Source: Flavobacterium sp. J49 (GTDB lineage Bacteria > Bacteroidota > Bacteroidia > Flavobacteriales > Flavobacteriaceae). Taken from it: DNA of 64,000 bases. A program made the position numbers and the translations under genes. Positions 24,144 to 32,149 of this stretch are shown one piece after another. Under the pieces are notes generated by a model. The model did not search any database and was not told the origin of the DNA. It saw only the letters and a program-made list of their open reading frames with translations. Each line of letters opens with the position of its first letter. The stretch's first letter is position 1. The DNA lies in contig NZ_JAAQQU010000099.1 in assembly GCF_011742145.1 (NCBI RefSeq), positions 218,955-282,954 on the forward strand, written 5' to 3'.

Positions 24144-24830
24144 ATGAAAAAAGCGATCAAAATAATACTCTTTTTAATTTTTGCGACTGCAATCGGTATT
24201 TATGCCTATCGCAATTCCGTAAGGGCTTCTGTGGTTGAATACCAATCGGAATTAAATCCGGATGATTATCCTAAAACTTTAGACAGTATCAGACAAATCA
24301 GAAGCCAATTGAAAGGAAAAAGCACAGCTGAAATAGGAAAATCATTCACCAACCAACTGACGGATAAAATATTTCCCTATTGGTATGGCACCGATTGGAA
24401 TTTCAATGGCACCAGTCAAAAACCCAACGAAGGTAGCATTGCTTGCGGGTATTTTGTGACCACTACTTTAAGAGACATTGGTGTTGATATCAACCGAGTA
24501 AAATTGGCACAATGCGCTTCTGAGGAAATGATTAAAAAGCTGGTTTCAGAAGACAATATTTATCGTTTTTCCAACAAAAATATCCAAGAATTTGAAAAGA
24601 CTTTAAAAGAAAAAGGGAACGGCATTTACGTAGTCGGATTAGACAATCACACCGGTTTCTTATATTTATCCGATGAAGGCAACTTTTTTATCCATTCCAG
24701 CGGTGCGCGTCCGTTTAAAGTGGTTAAAGAAAAATTTATGGAATCCACATTATTGATAAAATCAAAATACCGAGTGGCGGGCAAATTGTCTTCAGACAAA
24801 CAATTGCTTTCCAATTGGATCCAATTATAA
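24144..24830 (+). CDS. Exported protein with a Cys/His catalytic arrangement
   Basis: 228 residues, starting one base after murQ; a longer frame running back inside murQ is spurious. MKKAIKIILFLIFATAIGIYAY is a signal anchor or uncleaved signal. The mature part contains SIACGYFVTTTLRD (Cys101), DNHTGFLYLS (His169) and FFIHSSGARP (His184). The spacing of a Cys at a helix start and a His at a strand start is that of papain-like/NlpC/P60-type peptidases or amidases. Its linkage with murQ supports a role in cell-wall turnover. I do not recognise a named family; activity is inferred. Confidence 0.6.
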   Translation: MKKAIKIILFLIFATAIGIYAYRNSVRASVVEYQSELNPDDYPKTLDSIRQIRSQLKGKSTAEIGKSFTNQLTDKIFPYWYGTDWNFNGTSQKPNEGSIACGYFVTTTLRDIGVDINRVKLAQCASEEMIKKLVSEDNIYRFSNKNIQEFEKTLKEKGNGIYVVGLDNHTGFLYLSDEGNFFIHSSGARPFKVVKEKFMESTLLIKSKYRVAGKLSSDKQLLSNWIQL

Positions 24831-24845
24831 TCAGCTAAATCAACT

Positions 24846-25313
24846 ATGAAAAAAAACATCACCTTAGCCCTATTGTTCGTCTCAATGCTTTCTTATTGTC
24901 AACAAATGACCATGGAAAAAGGACGATTCTATCTCGGAGGCAACCGAATTGACAGCCGAGAAGCCCGAAACTTATTTGCTACCAATGTCAAAGCTGCTGC
25001 GCTTTACAAACAAGCCAAATCAAAAGAAGCATTAGGCGGATTTTTATTGGGCTTTGGTATCGGACTGACTGTTGGCGATTTGGCCATTGGTTTGTTTTCG
25101 GATAAAGAATATCCAACGGCCATGACTTATGTTGGGGTTGGCTCAATAGTCATTTCGGTACCGGTACTTTCCGGCAGAAAAAAGCGTTATGAAGAAGCGG
25201 TTTCTATTTACAATTCAGAACACAAAGAATTAAAATTAGGTGCCACCAACACTACCGTAAATCTCAACGCTATTGCCAATCAAAATGGCATTGGCTTCCA
25301 ATTAAAATTTTAA
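24846..25313 (+). CDS. Exported or membrane protein of unknown function
   Basis: 155 residues. Signal peptide MKKNITLALLFVSMLSYCQQ. The mature part has a Gly-rich hydrophobic hairpin (GGFLLGFGIGLTVGDLAIGLF and MTYVGVGSIVISVPVLSG), like small membrane-inserted proteins, and a basic SGRKKRYEEAV. The C-terminus is polar (LNAIANQNGIGFQLKF) and ends in an aromatic, as outer-membrane strands do. Same operon as murQ by spacing (15 bp). No role assigned. Confidence 0.6.
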   Translation: MKKNITLALLFVSMLSYCQQMTMEKGRFYLGGNRIDSREARNLFATNVKAAALYKQAKSKEALGGFLLGFGIGLTVGDLAIGLFSDKEYPTAMTYVGVGSIVISVPVLSGRKKRYEEAVSIYNSEHKELKLGATNTTVNLNAIANQNGIGFQLKF

Positions 25314-25316
25314 ATC

Positions 25317-25547
25317 ATGTCTGTTAAGAAACAACTTCTCGACAAAGGAATTAAATTGATGCTTTACGCCTTACCTTTGATGTTTATTGGGCCGAGTGTG
25401 ATTTACAATGCCTTTATCAACAAGCAGAATGTTTGGCATTGGCTGGTTTTGGCTGTGGGACTTTTTTTAAGCGGATTGGCCGTATATTTTATGTTTAAAG
25501 GAATAAAAACCTTAACTGATGCGCTCTTCGACCATGATAGAAAATAA
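25317..25547 (+). CDS. DUF6095 family membrane protein
   Basis: 76 residues with two membrane segments (LMLYALPLMFIGPSVIYNAF, WHWLVLAVGLFLSGLAVYFM) and a KGIKTLTDALFDHD tail. I know this combination as DUF6095, found next to murQ and DUF1572 genes in flavobacteria. It starts 3 bp after the preceding stop and its end overlaps the DUF1572 start. Function unknown, probably an accessory of the same operon. Confidence 0.75.
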   Translation: MSVKKQLLDKGIKLMLYALPLMFIGPSVIYNAFINKQNVWHWLVLAVGLFLSGLAVYFMFKGIKTLTDALFDHDRK

Positions 25548-26106
25548 TTATTTAGTAAGCATACAAAAGCAGTTTCTGTATTACAAAGCGATAGCAGAAA
25601 AAGCCATTGACCAACTCGAGCCGGAACAATTGTTTGCCACAGTAAATGAAGACACCAATTCGATTGCGATGATTATCCAACATCTGGCCGGCAATATGCT
25701 TTCTCGCTTTACAGAGTTCTTGACCAGCGATGGCGAAAAAGATTGGAGAAACCGTGACCGTGAATTTGAAGAAATGATTTCTAATAAAACGGAATTGATG
25801 GCTTTGTGGCAAAAAGGTTGGGATTGTTTTTTTAATGCCATTAATACTTTAACGCCTGAACAATTAGCAACCATTGTTTATATTCGAAATGAAGGACATA
25901 CCGTGGTGGAAGCTATTAATCGTCAATTGGCCCATTACCCATATCACATTGGGCAAATTGTATTTTATGCCAAAATGCTAAAAAATACCGAATGGAATTC
26001 GCTCTCCATTCCTAAAAACAAATCTAACGCTTATAATGCCGACAAATTTGCGCAAGACAAAAGCATCAAGAACTTTACGGATGACGAATTGAATCGATTA
26101 AAATAA
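25534..26106 (+). CDS. DUF1572 family (DinB-like) protein
   Basis: 190 residues from MIENNYLVS (an in-frame ATG lies 15 bp upstream). DinB/YfiT-like four-helix bundle: LEPEQLFATVNEDTNSIAMI, IQHLAGNMLSRFTEFL, and NRQLAHYPYHIGQIVFYAKML. The His in IIQHLAG, and two in LAHYPYHIGQ, are the metal-binding triad of the superfamily. Such proteins are thiol-dependent or metal-dependent enzymes of unknown substrate. It ends the murQ operon and is followed by the dispersed element copy B. Confidence 0.88.
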   Translation: MIENNYLVSIQKQFLYYKAIAEKAIDQLEPEQLFATVNEDTNSIAMIIQHLAGNMLSRFTEFLTSDGEKDWRNRDREFEEMISNKTELMALWQKGWDCFFNAINTLTPEQLATIVYIRNEGHTVVEAINRQLAHYPYHIGQIVFYAKMLKNTEWNSLSIPKNKSNAYNADKFAQDKSIKNFTDDELNRLK

Positions 26107-26111
26107 AACCC

Positions 26112-26165
26112 TAGCCCGGATTGCAGCTGGCTACCCTGTAGCGCGAAAAGCCGGAAATAGCTCCT
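26112..26165 (+). repeat. Dispersed palindromic element, copy B
   Basis: TAGCCCGG at the start, GGAAATAGCTCCT at the end. It matches the reverse complement of copy A at 4387-4440 at 50 of 54 positions. Between the DUF1572 and lipoprotein genes. Confidence 0.85.
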
Positions 26166-26173
26166 GATAAAAA

Positions 26174-26545
26174 ATGAAAAAAACAACACTACTTATACTC
26201 GCTTTAACCCTCTTTTCTTGTTCCCAAAAAGAGCGCAAGTGTCAAGATTTTAAGACCGGTACTTTTGAATTTACACAAGAGATCAACGGAAAGAAAGTCA
26301 CCTCTACTTTTACCCGTACAGAAACATTGCAAATTGAAACTTTCAATGGTAAAACTGATACCGCTTCAGTTCGTTGGGTGAATGACTGCGAATTTGTGTT
26401 GCAAAAACTGCATCCCAAAACCATGAACGAAAGAAAAGCCATCAGCATGACTATTTTGGCTACTGACGAGAATAGTTATACTTTTGACTACTCTTTTGTA
26501 GGCGATGCCAAAAAACAACGCGGCACTGTAACAAAAATGAAATAA
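26174..26545 (+). CDS. Small lipoprotein
   Basis: 123 residues; lipobox LFSC with Cys16. The mature part reads KCQDFKTGTFEFTQEINGKK and VNDCEFVLQKLHPKTMNERKA, a strand-rich, lipocalin-like pattern with two Cys residues. I recall homologues in Flavobacterium that are mis-labelled 'DNA topoisomerase IV' in databases; nothing in the sequence supports that label. Located just after element copy B and 33 bp before terC. Confidence 0.75.
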   Translation: MKKTTLLILALTLFSCSQKERKCQDFKTGTFEFTQEINGKKVTSTFTRTETLQIETFNGKTDTASVRWVNDCEFVLQKLHPKTMNERKAISMTILATDENSYTFDYSFVGDAKKQRGTVTKMK

Positions 26546-26578
26546 TCCCGTTTAACCGATACAAACTTAATTTAACCC

Positions 26579-27352
26579 ATGGAAGTATTTTTAAATCCCG
26601 ATGCTTGGATAGCGCTTTTAACTTTAACATTTTTAGAAATTGTTCTCGGAATTGACAACATCATATTCATTTCAATCGTAACCGGAAAATTGCCCGAAGA
26701 GAAACGCAAAAAAGCCACCCAAATTGGTTTGTTCTTGGCCATGTTTATGCGTATCGGTTTATTATTCGGAATTACCCTTTTGATTGCCATGAAAAAACCG
26801 CTTTTCAGTTTTGATTGGGGTTGGTTTAGCGCTAATTTCACAGGACAAGCCTTGATTTTATTATTGGGTGGAATATTTCTGATCTATAAAAGCACTAAAG
26901 AAATACACGAAAAAGTCGACCATAAAGGCGAAGAGGAAAAAGATTTAAAAACTTCGGCCGCCAAATCATTCAGCAATGTAATTGTGCAAATACTTTTAAT
27001 TGATTTGATATTCTCTGTCGATAGTATTTTAACTGCTGTAGGAATGACTAGCGGCGTTGAAGGTGCACTAATTATAATGATTACCGCTGTAGTAATTTCA
27101 GTTGGGGTAATGATGTTGTTTGCCGTTCCGGTTGGAAATTTTGTCAATGCCAATCCTTCTATTCAAGTACTGGGTTTAGCATTTTTAATCTTAATCGGAT
27201 TCATGCTTATCACAGAAAGTATGCATTTATCCGAGGCTTCATTAGCCGGACAACACGTTGGAACTGTTCCGAAGGGTTATTTGTACTTTGCCATTGCCTT
27301 CTCTTTAGCAGTAGAATTTATCAACATGAAAATGCGCAAAAAAAAGCATTAA
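26579..27352 (+). CDS. TerC family membrane protein
   Basis: 257 residues with about seven membrane helices. TerC motifs: ALLTLTFLEIVLGIDNIIFIS (Glu and Asp in membrane helices) and ILLIDLIFSVDSILTAVGM, with the two DN/DS sites that probably bind a divalent metal. TerC/Alx-type proteins export manganese or link to tellurite resistance and metal loading of exported proteins. No ter cluster is present, so a Mn-exporter role is the better guess. Monocistronic, with a possible terminator 38 bp downstream. Confidence 0.92.
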   Translation: MEVFLNPDAWIALLTLTFLEIVLGIDNIIFISIVTGKLPEEKRKKATQIGLFLAMFMRIGLLFGITLLIAMKKPLFSFDWGWFSANFTGQALILLLGGIFLIYKSTKEIHEKVDHKGEEEKDLKTSAAKSFSNVIVQILLIDLIFSVDSILTAVGMTSGVEGALIIMITAVVISVGVMMLFAVPVGNFVNANPSIQVLGLAFLILIGFMLITESMHLSEASLAGQHVGTVPKGYLYFAIAFSLAVEFINMKMRKKKH

Positions 27353-27389
27353 CAAATATTATTCTACCGAAAAAAACTTTTAAATTTCA

Positions 27390-27416
27390 AACTCCTAATA
27401 ATCGCTTAGGAGTTCT
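27390..27416 (+). terminator. Weak terminator after terC
   Basis: AACTCCTA and TAGGAGTT arms around a 9-base loop; only a short T-rich tail follows. Confidence 0.55.
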
Positions 27417-27553
27417 TTGCGTAAGAAATATCCTTAAAATACATACTTGTCTCTAATCAAATGATTTTATGATGAATATCATGCTTTTTTAACTCAATTA
27501 AAATTACTTTTACCTAAGTTGTGAGGTATGACTTTAGTAAATTGGATATAATT

Positions 27554-29197
27554 ATGGAAAAAAAAATAAGATTATTACGCAAATTCTCCTCTTTTAAAAT
27601 TGTTTTGGTTTATGCCATTGTTAGTGCCTTTTATATCTTCACTTCAGATTTTTTTTTGGAAGTCTTTGTATCTGATGCCTTTTTGATATCCAAACTGCAA
27701 ACGGTAAAAGGATTGGCCTTTATCCTCATCACAGCTGTTCTACTTCACTTATTGGTCAAAAGAAATATTGAACGATTATCGACTTATTACCAGCAAATAA
27801 TTCATGTAAAACAACAATCCGAGATTCGTTCCAAGCAATCTAAAGAAGAATACATTTCTTTATTTAACCACAGTCCATTACCCATGTGGATTTTTGATAT
27901 TGAAACACTACAGTATTTGCATGTCAATGAAATGGCTTGTACACATTATGGTTTTTCACAAGAGGAATATTTGGCAATGACCTTAAGGGATATCCGTCCT
28001 CCGGAAGACATTCCGCAAATGGAAGCATTGCTGCATAAATCATTAGAGAACGAAAACACTTCTTTTTCAGGGGTTATGAGACATCGAAAAAAGAATGGTG
28101 ACATCATACAGGTAAAAATTAAAACTTCTCATGTTACTTTTGAAGGAAAAAAAGGGATTTTGGTTTCTGCAGTAGATATCACAGCGGAAATAGAAATTCA
28201 AAACAAACTGATAGAGACCAACTCCAGGCTCCAGTTAGCTAGTGAATTGGCCAATCTGGGCTATTGGACCAATGATTTGACAAAATCAAAAATTGTTTGG
28301 ACTGATGAAATCTATAAAATATTTGAAGTCGATCCACAAGACTTTGAACTAACCATGGATAATATTCAGACCTATTTTCATCCCGAGGATCGAATGTATT
28401 TTGACCCTGAGGTTTTTTACAATTTTGATGAGAAAATGATCTTTGAGAACGAACTTAGGATTACTGTTGGTTCAGGCAAGTTAAAGTGGATATTAGTTCG
28501 AATCCATCTGATCAGAGACAACGATGGCAATCCTATTCAATTAGAGGGTATTGTATTAGACATTACCAAAAGAAAAATGCACGAACAGGAGATATTGGAA
28601 AGCAATGAACGGTTTAAGACACTTACCAAAGCAACTGCTGAAGCCATTTTAGATTGGGATGTTATTAACGACAAGGTTTTTTGGGGTGAAGGTTTTAACA
28701 CCATATTTGGTTATGATATAAGCAATAGCGACAATTATTTATGGGTCAAAAACATTCATCCTGATGACAGTCAAAAGATACTGGATGATTTGAATAGGGC
28801 TTTAAAAAACCCGACCAAAGAATATTTTAATGCTGAATACCGATTCTTAAAAGCAAATCATGAAATTGCTTATGTGCAGCACAAGGGTATTTTAATCAGA
28901 AATAATCAAGGTAAAGTTACCCGAATTATAGCTGCCATGATTGATTTGACAGAAGCTTTAGAAAAAATGAATAAAATTGAGTTACAAGACAAAGCGCTAA
29001 AAGATATTTCCTGGACACAATCGCATGTGGTTAGAGCGCCTCTCGCCAACTTGCTAGGTTTAATTCATTTGTTAAAAGACAATCGTGAATTAGGCGTAAA
29101 CGATGATAAATTGGTCGATTATATTAGTGATTCTGCTGAAAAGTTGGATCGTATTATTCATAATATTGTCCAAAAAACTAACGAAACAAACCCATAG
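27554..29197 (+). CDS. PAS-domain membrane sensor without ATPase domain
   Basis: 547 residues from MEKKIRLLRKF. Two membrane helices (FKIVLVYAIVSAFYIF and a second near 60) bound a short periplasmic loop. Three PAS domains follow: about 105-225 (FNHSPLPMWIFDIETLQYL), 235-355 (LASELANLGYWTNDLTKSKI) and 365-480 (NERFKTLTKATAEAILDWDV). The C-terminus has a dimerisation-like H-box (TQSHVVRAPLANLLGLIHLL, His491) but ends 56 residues later; there is no HATPase_c N, G1 or G2 box. It cannot phosphorylate by itself unless it works with a partner. I have seen similar short forms in Flavobacterium. No response regulator is adjacent. Confidence 0.82.
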   Translation: MEKKIRLLRKFSSFKIVLVYAIVSAFYIFTSDFFLEVFVSDAFLISKLQTVKGLAFILITAVLLHLLVKRNIERLSTYYQQIIHVKQQSEIRSKQSKEEYISLFNHSPLPMWIFDIETLQYLHVNEMACTHYGFSQEEYLAMTLRDIRPPEDIPQMEALLHKSLENENTSFSGVMRHRKKNGDIIQVKIKTSHVTFEGKKGILVSAVDITAEIEIQNKLIETNSRLQLASELANLGYWTNDLTKSKIVWTDEIYKIFEVDPQDFELTMDNIQTYFHPEDRMYFDPEVFYNFDEKMIFENELRITVGSGKLKWILVRIHLIRDNDGNPIQLEGIVLDITKRKMHEQEILESNERFKTLTKATAEAILDWDVINDKVFWGEGFNTIFGYDISNSDNYLWVKNIHPDDSQKILDDLNRALKNPTKEYFNAEYRFLKANHEIAYVQHKGILIRNNQGKVTRIIAAMIDLTEALEKMNKIELQDKALKDISWTQSHVVRAPLANLLGLIHLLKDNRELGVNDDKLVDYISDSAEKLDRIIHNIVQKTNETNP

Positions 29198-29244
29198 TTA
29201 ATCCATCAAAAATACTTTTTGAAATTGACCACATATGTTTAAAA

Positions 29245-29270
29245 AAAATCCCGCCAAAAGACGGGATTTT
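29245..29270. terminator. Bidirectional terminator between the PAS gene and parC
   Basis: AAAATCCCG and CGGGATTTT arms around an 8-base loop with A and T runs at the two sides; it serves both convergent genes. Confidence 0.9.
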
Positions 29271-29271
29271 T

Positions 29272-31995
29272 TTATTCTAAGGATAGTGTTATTTGTCCGT
29301 CGTCATCAGTTTCCGTCTGAATGTTATCAGAAACATTATCTTCGCCGGTAACTTCTACATCTTCAGGCTGAATTTCTTCCGGTTCTTCGAATGGCAATGG
29401 TTCTAGGAGATTGACTTGTTTTAATTTATCCGTTGTCAATTGGTTACCAATCGCTTTTATACCTTTTACGGCGATAAATTGTTCTAAATCGACCGTGATG
29501 GTCTCTTTTTGCACCCCTTTGACTTTGGCAAAAATTACTTCTGCCATAGGTCGCCAATCCGTTGAAACAATTTCCAATTGCGATTTCTCGTGCTCTGTGA
29601 TAAAGGTTTCTTCTTTATTTTCATTTTCAACCAAGAAACGTTTAACAAAATAACGTTCTTTTTCTCCGTCATAATAAATCGCCGAAATCGGTTTCTTAGG
29701 ATGCCATTTTTCCAAAACAATCATACCTTCTTCAAAATGTGTGGTCAACTCCGGAATAATGGTTTTCAACTTTCCGTTTTGATTGATAATCAGTAAGCGG
29801 TCATTAGGCCTGAATTCACCCAGTAATTCTCCTCTACCATCTACATTCAATCTTTGTACTGTATCGTCAAACCACACTTTACGCGGACGCAAAGTAGAGA
29901 TGCCTTTTTCTTTGAGTTCAATTTTCTTAATCGGATATTTGGTCACGGTATTGCCTCGCGAAGCTCTTCCTTTAATGGCAATATCAGAGAAATCGACATC
30001 CCATTTGAGTTTCTTCACGCTGCCGATTTGGCGCAACAAAATCGTAACAGTTTCCGCTTCACCATTAGGATTAGCCGAAAAATACAGTACTTGCGAACCG
30101 GCTTTTTCTTGGGTCAAATCATAGAATTTATCACGGGTAATCCCGGAAACATTAAAACGCTTGATAAACGTTGAGCCGTTTTTACCGTCTCGGTACATCA
30201 TATTGTAAATGGTACGCTTGTCATTTTTATCAAAAACCGCGATATGGATGATGTCTTTGCCCACGAACTTTTTATCATCAACTTTCGCCACCATCATTTT
30301 TCCGTCACGCAAGAAAACTATAACGTCATCAATATCGGAACAATCGGCTACATATTCGTCTTTCTTTAAACCGGTTCCAAAGAAACCTTCTTCTTTGTTG
30401 ACATAGAGTTTGGTATTTCTCAAAACCACTTTCGTCGCTTCAATGGTATCAAAACTTCTCAACTCGGTTTGGCGTTCTCGACCTTTGCCGTATTTGTCTT
30501 TTAACTTTTGGAAGAAATCAATCGTATAGTCAATGATATGATCTAAATGATGTTTAACCTCTTCCATTTCAGCTTCCAACTTAGCAATCGCATCATCCGC
30601 TTTGTCTGAGTCGAAACGCGTGATACGAATCATCGGAATTTGCGTTAGTTTCTGCAAATCGTCATCATTGATTTCACGAACAAACGATTTTACAAACGGT
30701 TTGAAACGGTCATACATATAAACATAAAGCGATTCTCTGTCGGAGTACAATTTGAAATCGATGTACATTTCTTCACGAATGAAGATTTTTTCCAAAGTGG
30801 AAAAATGCCATTTGTTTTCTAATTCGTCTAACTGAATTTCCAATTCGCGTTTGAGCAAATCCACCGTGCGATGTGTCGAAATTTTCAACATATCCGAAAC
30901 ACCGATAAACAAAGGTTTGTGGTTTTCAATCACACAACCCAATGGCGCTACTGAAGTTTCACAAGCCGTAAACGCATACAGTGCATCGATAGTTTTATCC
31001 GGAGAAACACCCGGCGGAAGATGGATTAAAATCTCTACTTCGGCTGCGGTGTTGTCTTCTATTTTTTTGACTTTGATTTTCCCTTTTTCATTGGCTTTCA
31101 GTATACTGTCAATCAGAGTTGAAGTATTGGTTGAAAAAGGAATTTGGGTAATGACTAACGTTTGTTTATCGAGTTGACCAATCTTGGCACGAACTCTTAC
31201 ACGACCGCCACGCATACCATCATTATAATTGGACACATCCGCTATTCCGGCTGTTGGGAAATCAGGAAATAATGTAAAAGGCTTATTTTTTAAAACTTTA
31301 ATCGAGCAATCAATCAGTTCGTTAAAGTTGTGAGGCAATATTTTAGTCGATAAACCAACAGCGATACCTTCGGCACCTTGAGCTAGCAATAACGGAAATT
31401 TTACCGGAAGATTAATCGGTTCGGCACGTCGACCGTCATAAGACATTCCCCATTCGGTGATTTTGGGTGAATACAACACATCGTGGCCAAACTTAGAAAT
31501 GCGCGCTTCAATATAACGAGAAGCTGCCGCACTATCGCCCGTGAGGATATTTCCCCAGTTTCCTTGCATATCAATAATCAAGTCCTTCTGCCCGATTTGC
31601 ACCATGGCGTCACCAATACTTGCATCTCCGTGTGGATGGTACTGCATGGTGTGTCCAACGATGTTCGCCACTTTGTTGTAACGACCATCATCCAACTCTT
31701 TCATGGAATGCATGATACGGCGTTGTACCGGTTTGAAACCATCTTCTATGGCGGGAACGGCGCGTTCCAAAATTACATAAGAAGCGTAATCGAGGAACCA
31801 ATCCTTGTACATACCGGTTACTTTGGTAATGGTATCTTCGGGATTTTCATCGTTTTCATAAAAATGACTGCCGGTGGAAGGCCGAATTACGTCTTCAAAA
31901 CCTTCTTCTGCAGTTTCCTCATTCGTTGATTCGTTCAACTCATCGTTGTTGTCGTCTTCGTTGGGAATGATATCGTCTTCTTCTTCGTCTTTCAT
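29272..31995 (-). CDS. parC: DNA topoisomerase IV subunit A (GyrA/ParC-type)
   Basis: 907 residues. It cuts and rejoins DNA in chromosome decatenation with ParE. The breakage-reunion domain begins near residue 60 (WFLDYASYVILERAVPAIED), with the active tyrosine in AAASRYIEARISKFG; GyrA-type beta-propeller repeats form the C-terminal half. The first 55 residues form an acidic extension (DDIIPNEDDNNDELNES) not present in E. coli ParC, and the last 40 are again acidic. Same strand as parE, which ends 154 bp upstream across a repetitive spacer. Confidence 0.9.
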   Translation of the reverse strand: MKDEEEDDIIPNEDDNNDELNESTNEETAEEGFEDVIRPSTGSHFYENDENPEDTITKVTGMYKDWFLDYASYVILERAVPAIEDGFKPVQRRIMHSMKELDDGRYNKVANIVGHTMQYHPHGDASIGDAMVQIGQKDLIIDMQGNWGNILTGDSAAASRYIEARISKFGHDVLYSPKITEWGMSYDGRRAEPINLPVKFPLLLAQGAEGIAVGLSTKILPHNFNELIDCSIKVLKNKPFTLFPDFPTAGIADVSNYNDGMRGGRVRVRAKIGQLDKQTLVITQIPFSTNTSTLIDSILKANEKGKIKVKKIEDNTAAEVEILIHLPPGVSPDKTIDALYAFTACETSVAPLGCVIENHKPLFIGVSDMLKISTHRTVDLLKRELEIQLDELENKWHFSTLEKIFIREEMYIDFKLYSDRESLYVYMYDRFKPFVKSFVREINDDDLQKLTQIPMIRITRFDSDKADDAIAKLEAEMEEVKHHLDHIIDYTIDFFQKLKDKYGKGRERQTELRSFDTIEATKVVLRNTKLYVNKEEGFFGTGLKKDEYVADCSDIDDVIVFLRDGKMMVAKVDDKKFVGKDIIHIAVFDKNDKRTIYNMMYRDGKNGSTFIKRFNVSGITRDKFYDLTQEKAGSQVLYFSANPNGEAETVTILLRQIGSVKKLKWDVDFSDIAIKGRASRGNTVTKYPIKKIELKEKGISTLRPRKVWFDDTVQRLNVDGRGELLGEFRPNDRLLIINQNGKLKTIIPELTTHFEEGMIVLEKWHPKKPISAIYYDGEKERYFVKRFLVENENKEETFITEHEKSQLEIVSTDWRPMAEVIFAKVKGVQKETITVDLEQFIAVKGIKAIGNQLTTDKLKQVNLLEPLPFEEPEEIQPEDVEVTGEDNVSDNIQTETDDDGQITLSLE

Positions 31996-32149
31996 ATAAA
32001 AAGTTGCAAAGTTGCAAAGTTGCAGAGTTCCAAAGTTAGGCTACTACTTTACTTGTAATTTTATTTACTTTTTTAATATTAATTTAAAGCTATAGAGTTT
32101 AATAAGTACAAAAAATACTTTGCTACTTTGCAACTCTGTAACTTTGTCA
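31996..32149. repeat. Inverted short-period AAAGTTGC word array between parE and parC
   Basis: AAAGTTGC recurs three times near 32001-32035, then CAGAGTTCCAAAGTT. At 32116-32149 the complementary words GCAACTCTGTAACTTTGTC lie. The reverse complement of the second arm matches the first at most positions, so this 154-bp spacer can fold back. No gene or terminator T run. Confidence 0.8.

Noticed and set aside
26174..26545. Topoisomerase-related function for the 123-residue lipoprotein
   Set aside because: Database labels of that kind are mis-propagated as far as I recall; the protein has a lipobox and no topoisomerase motif.
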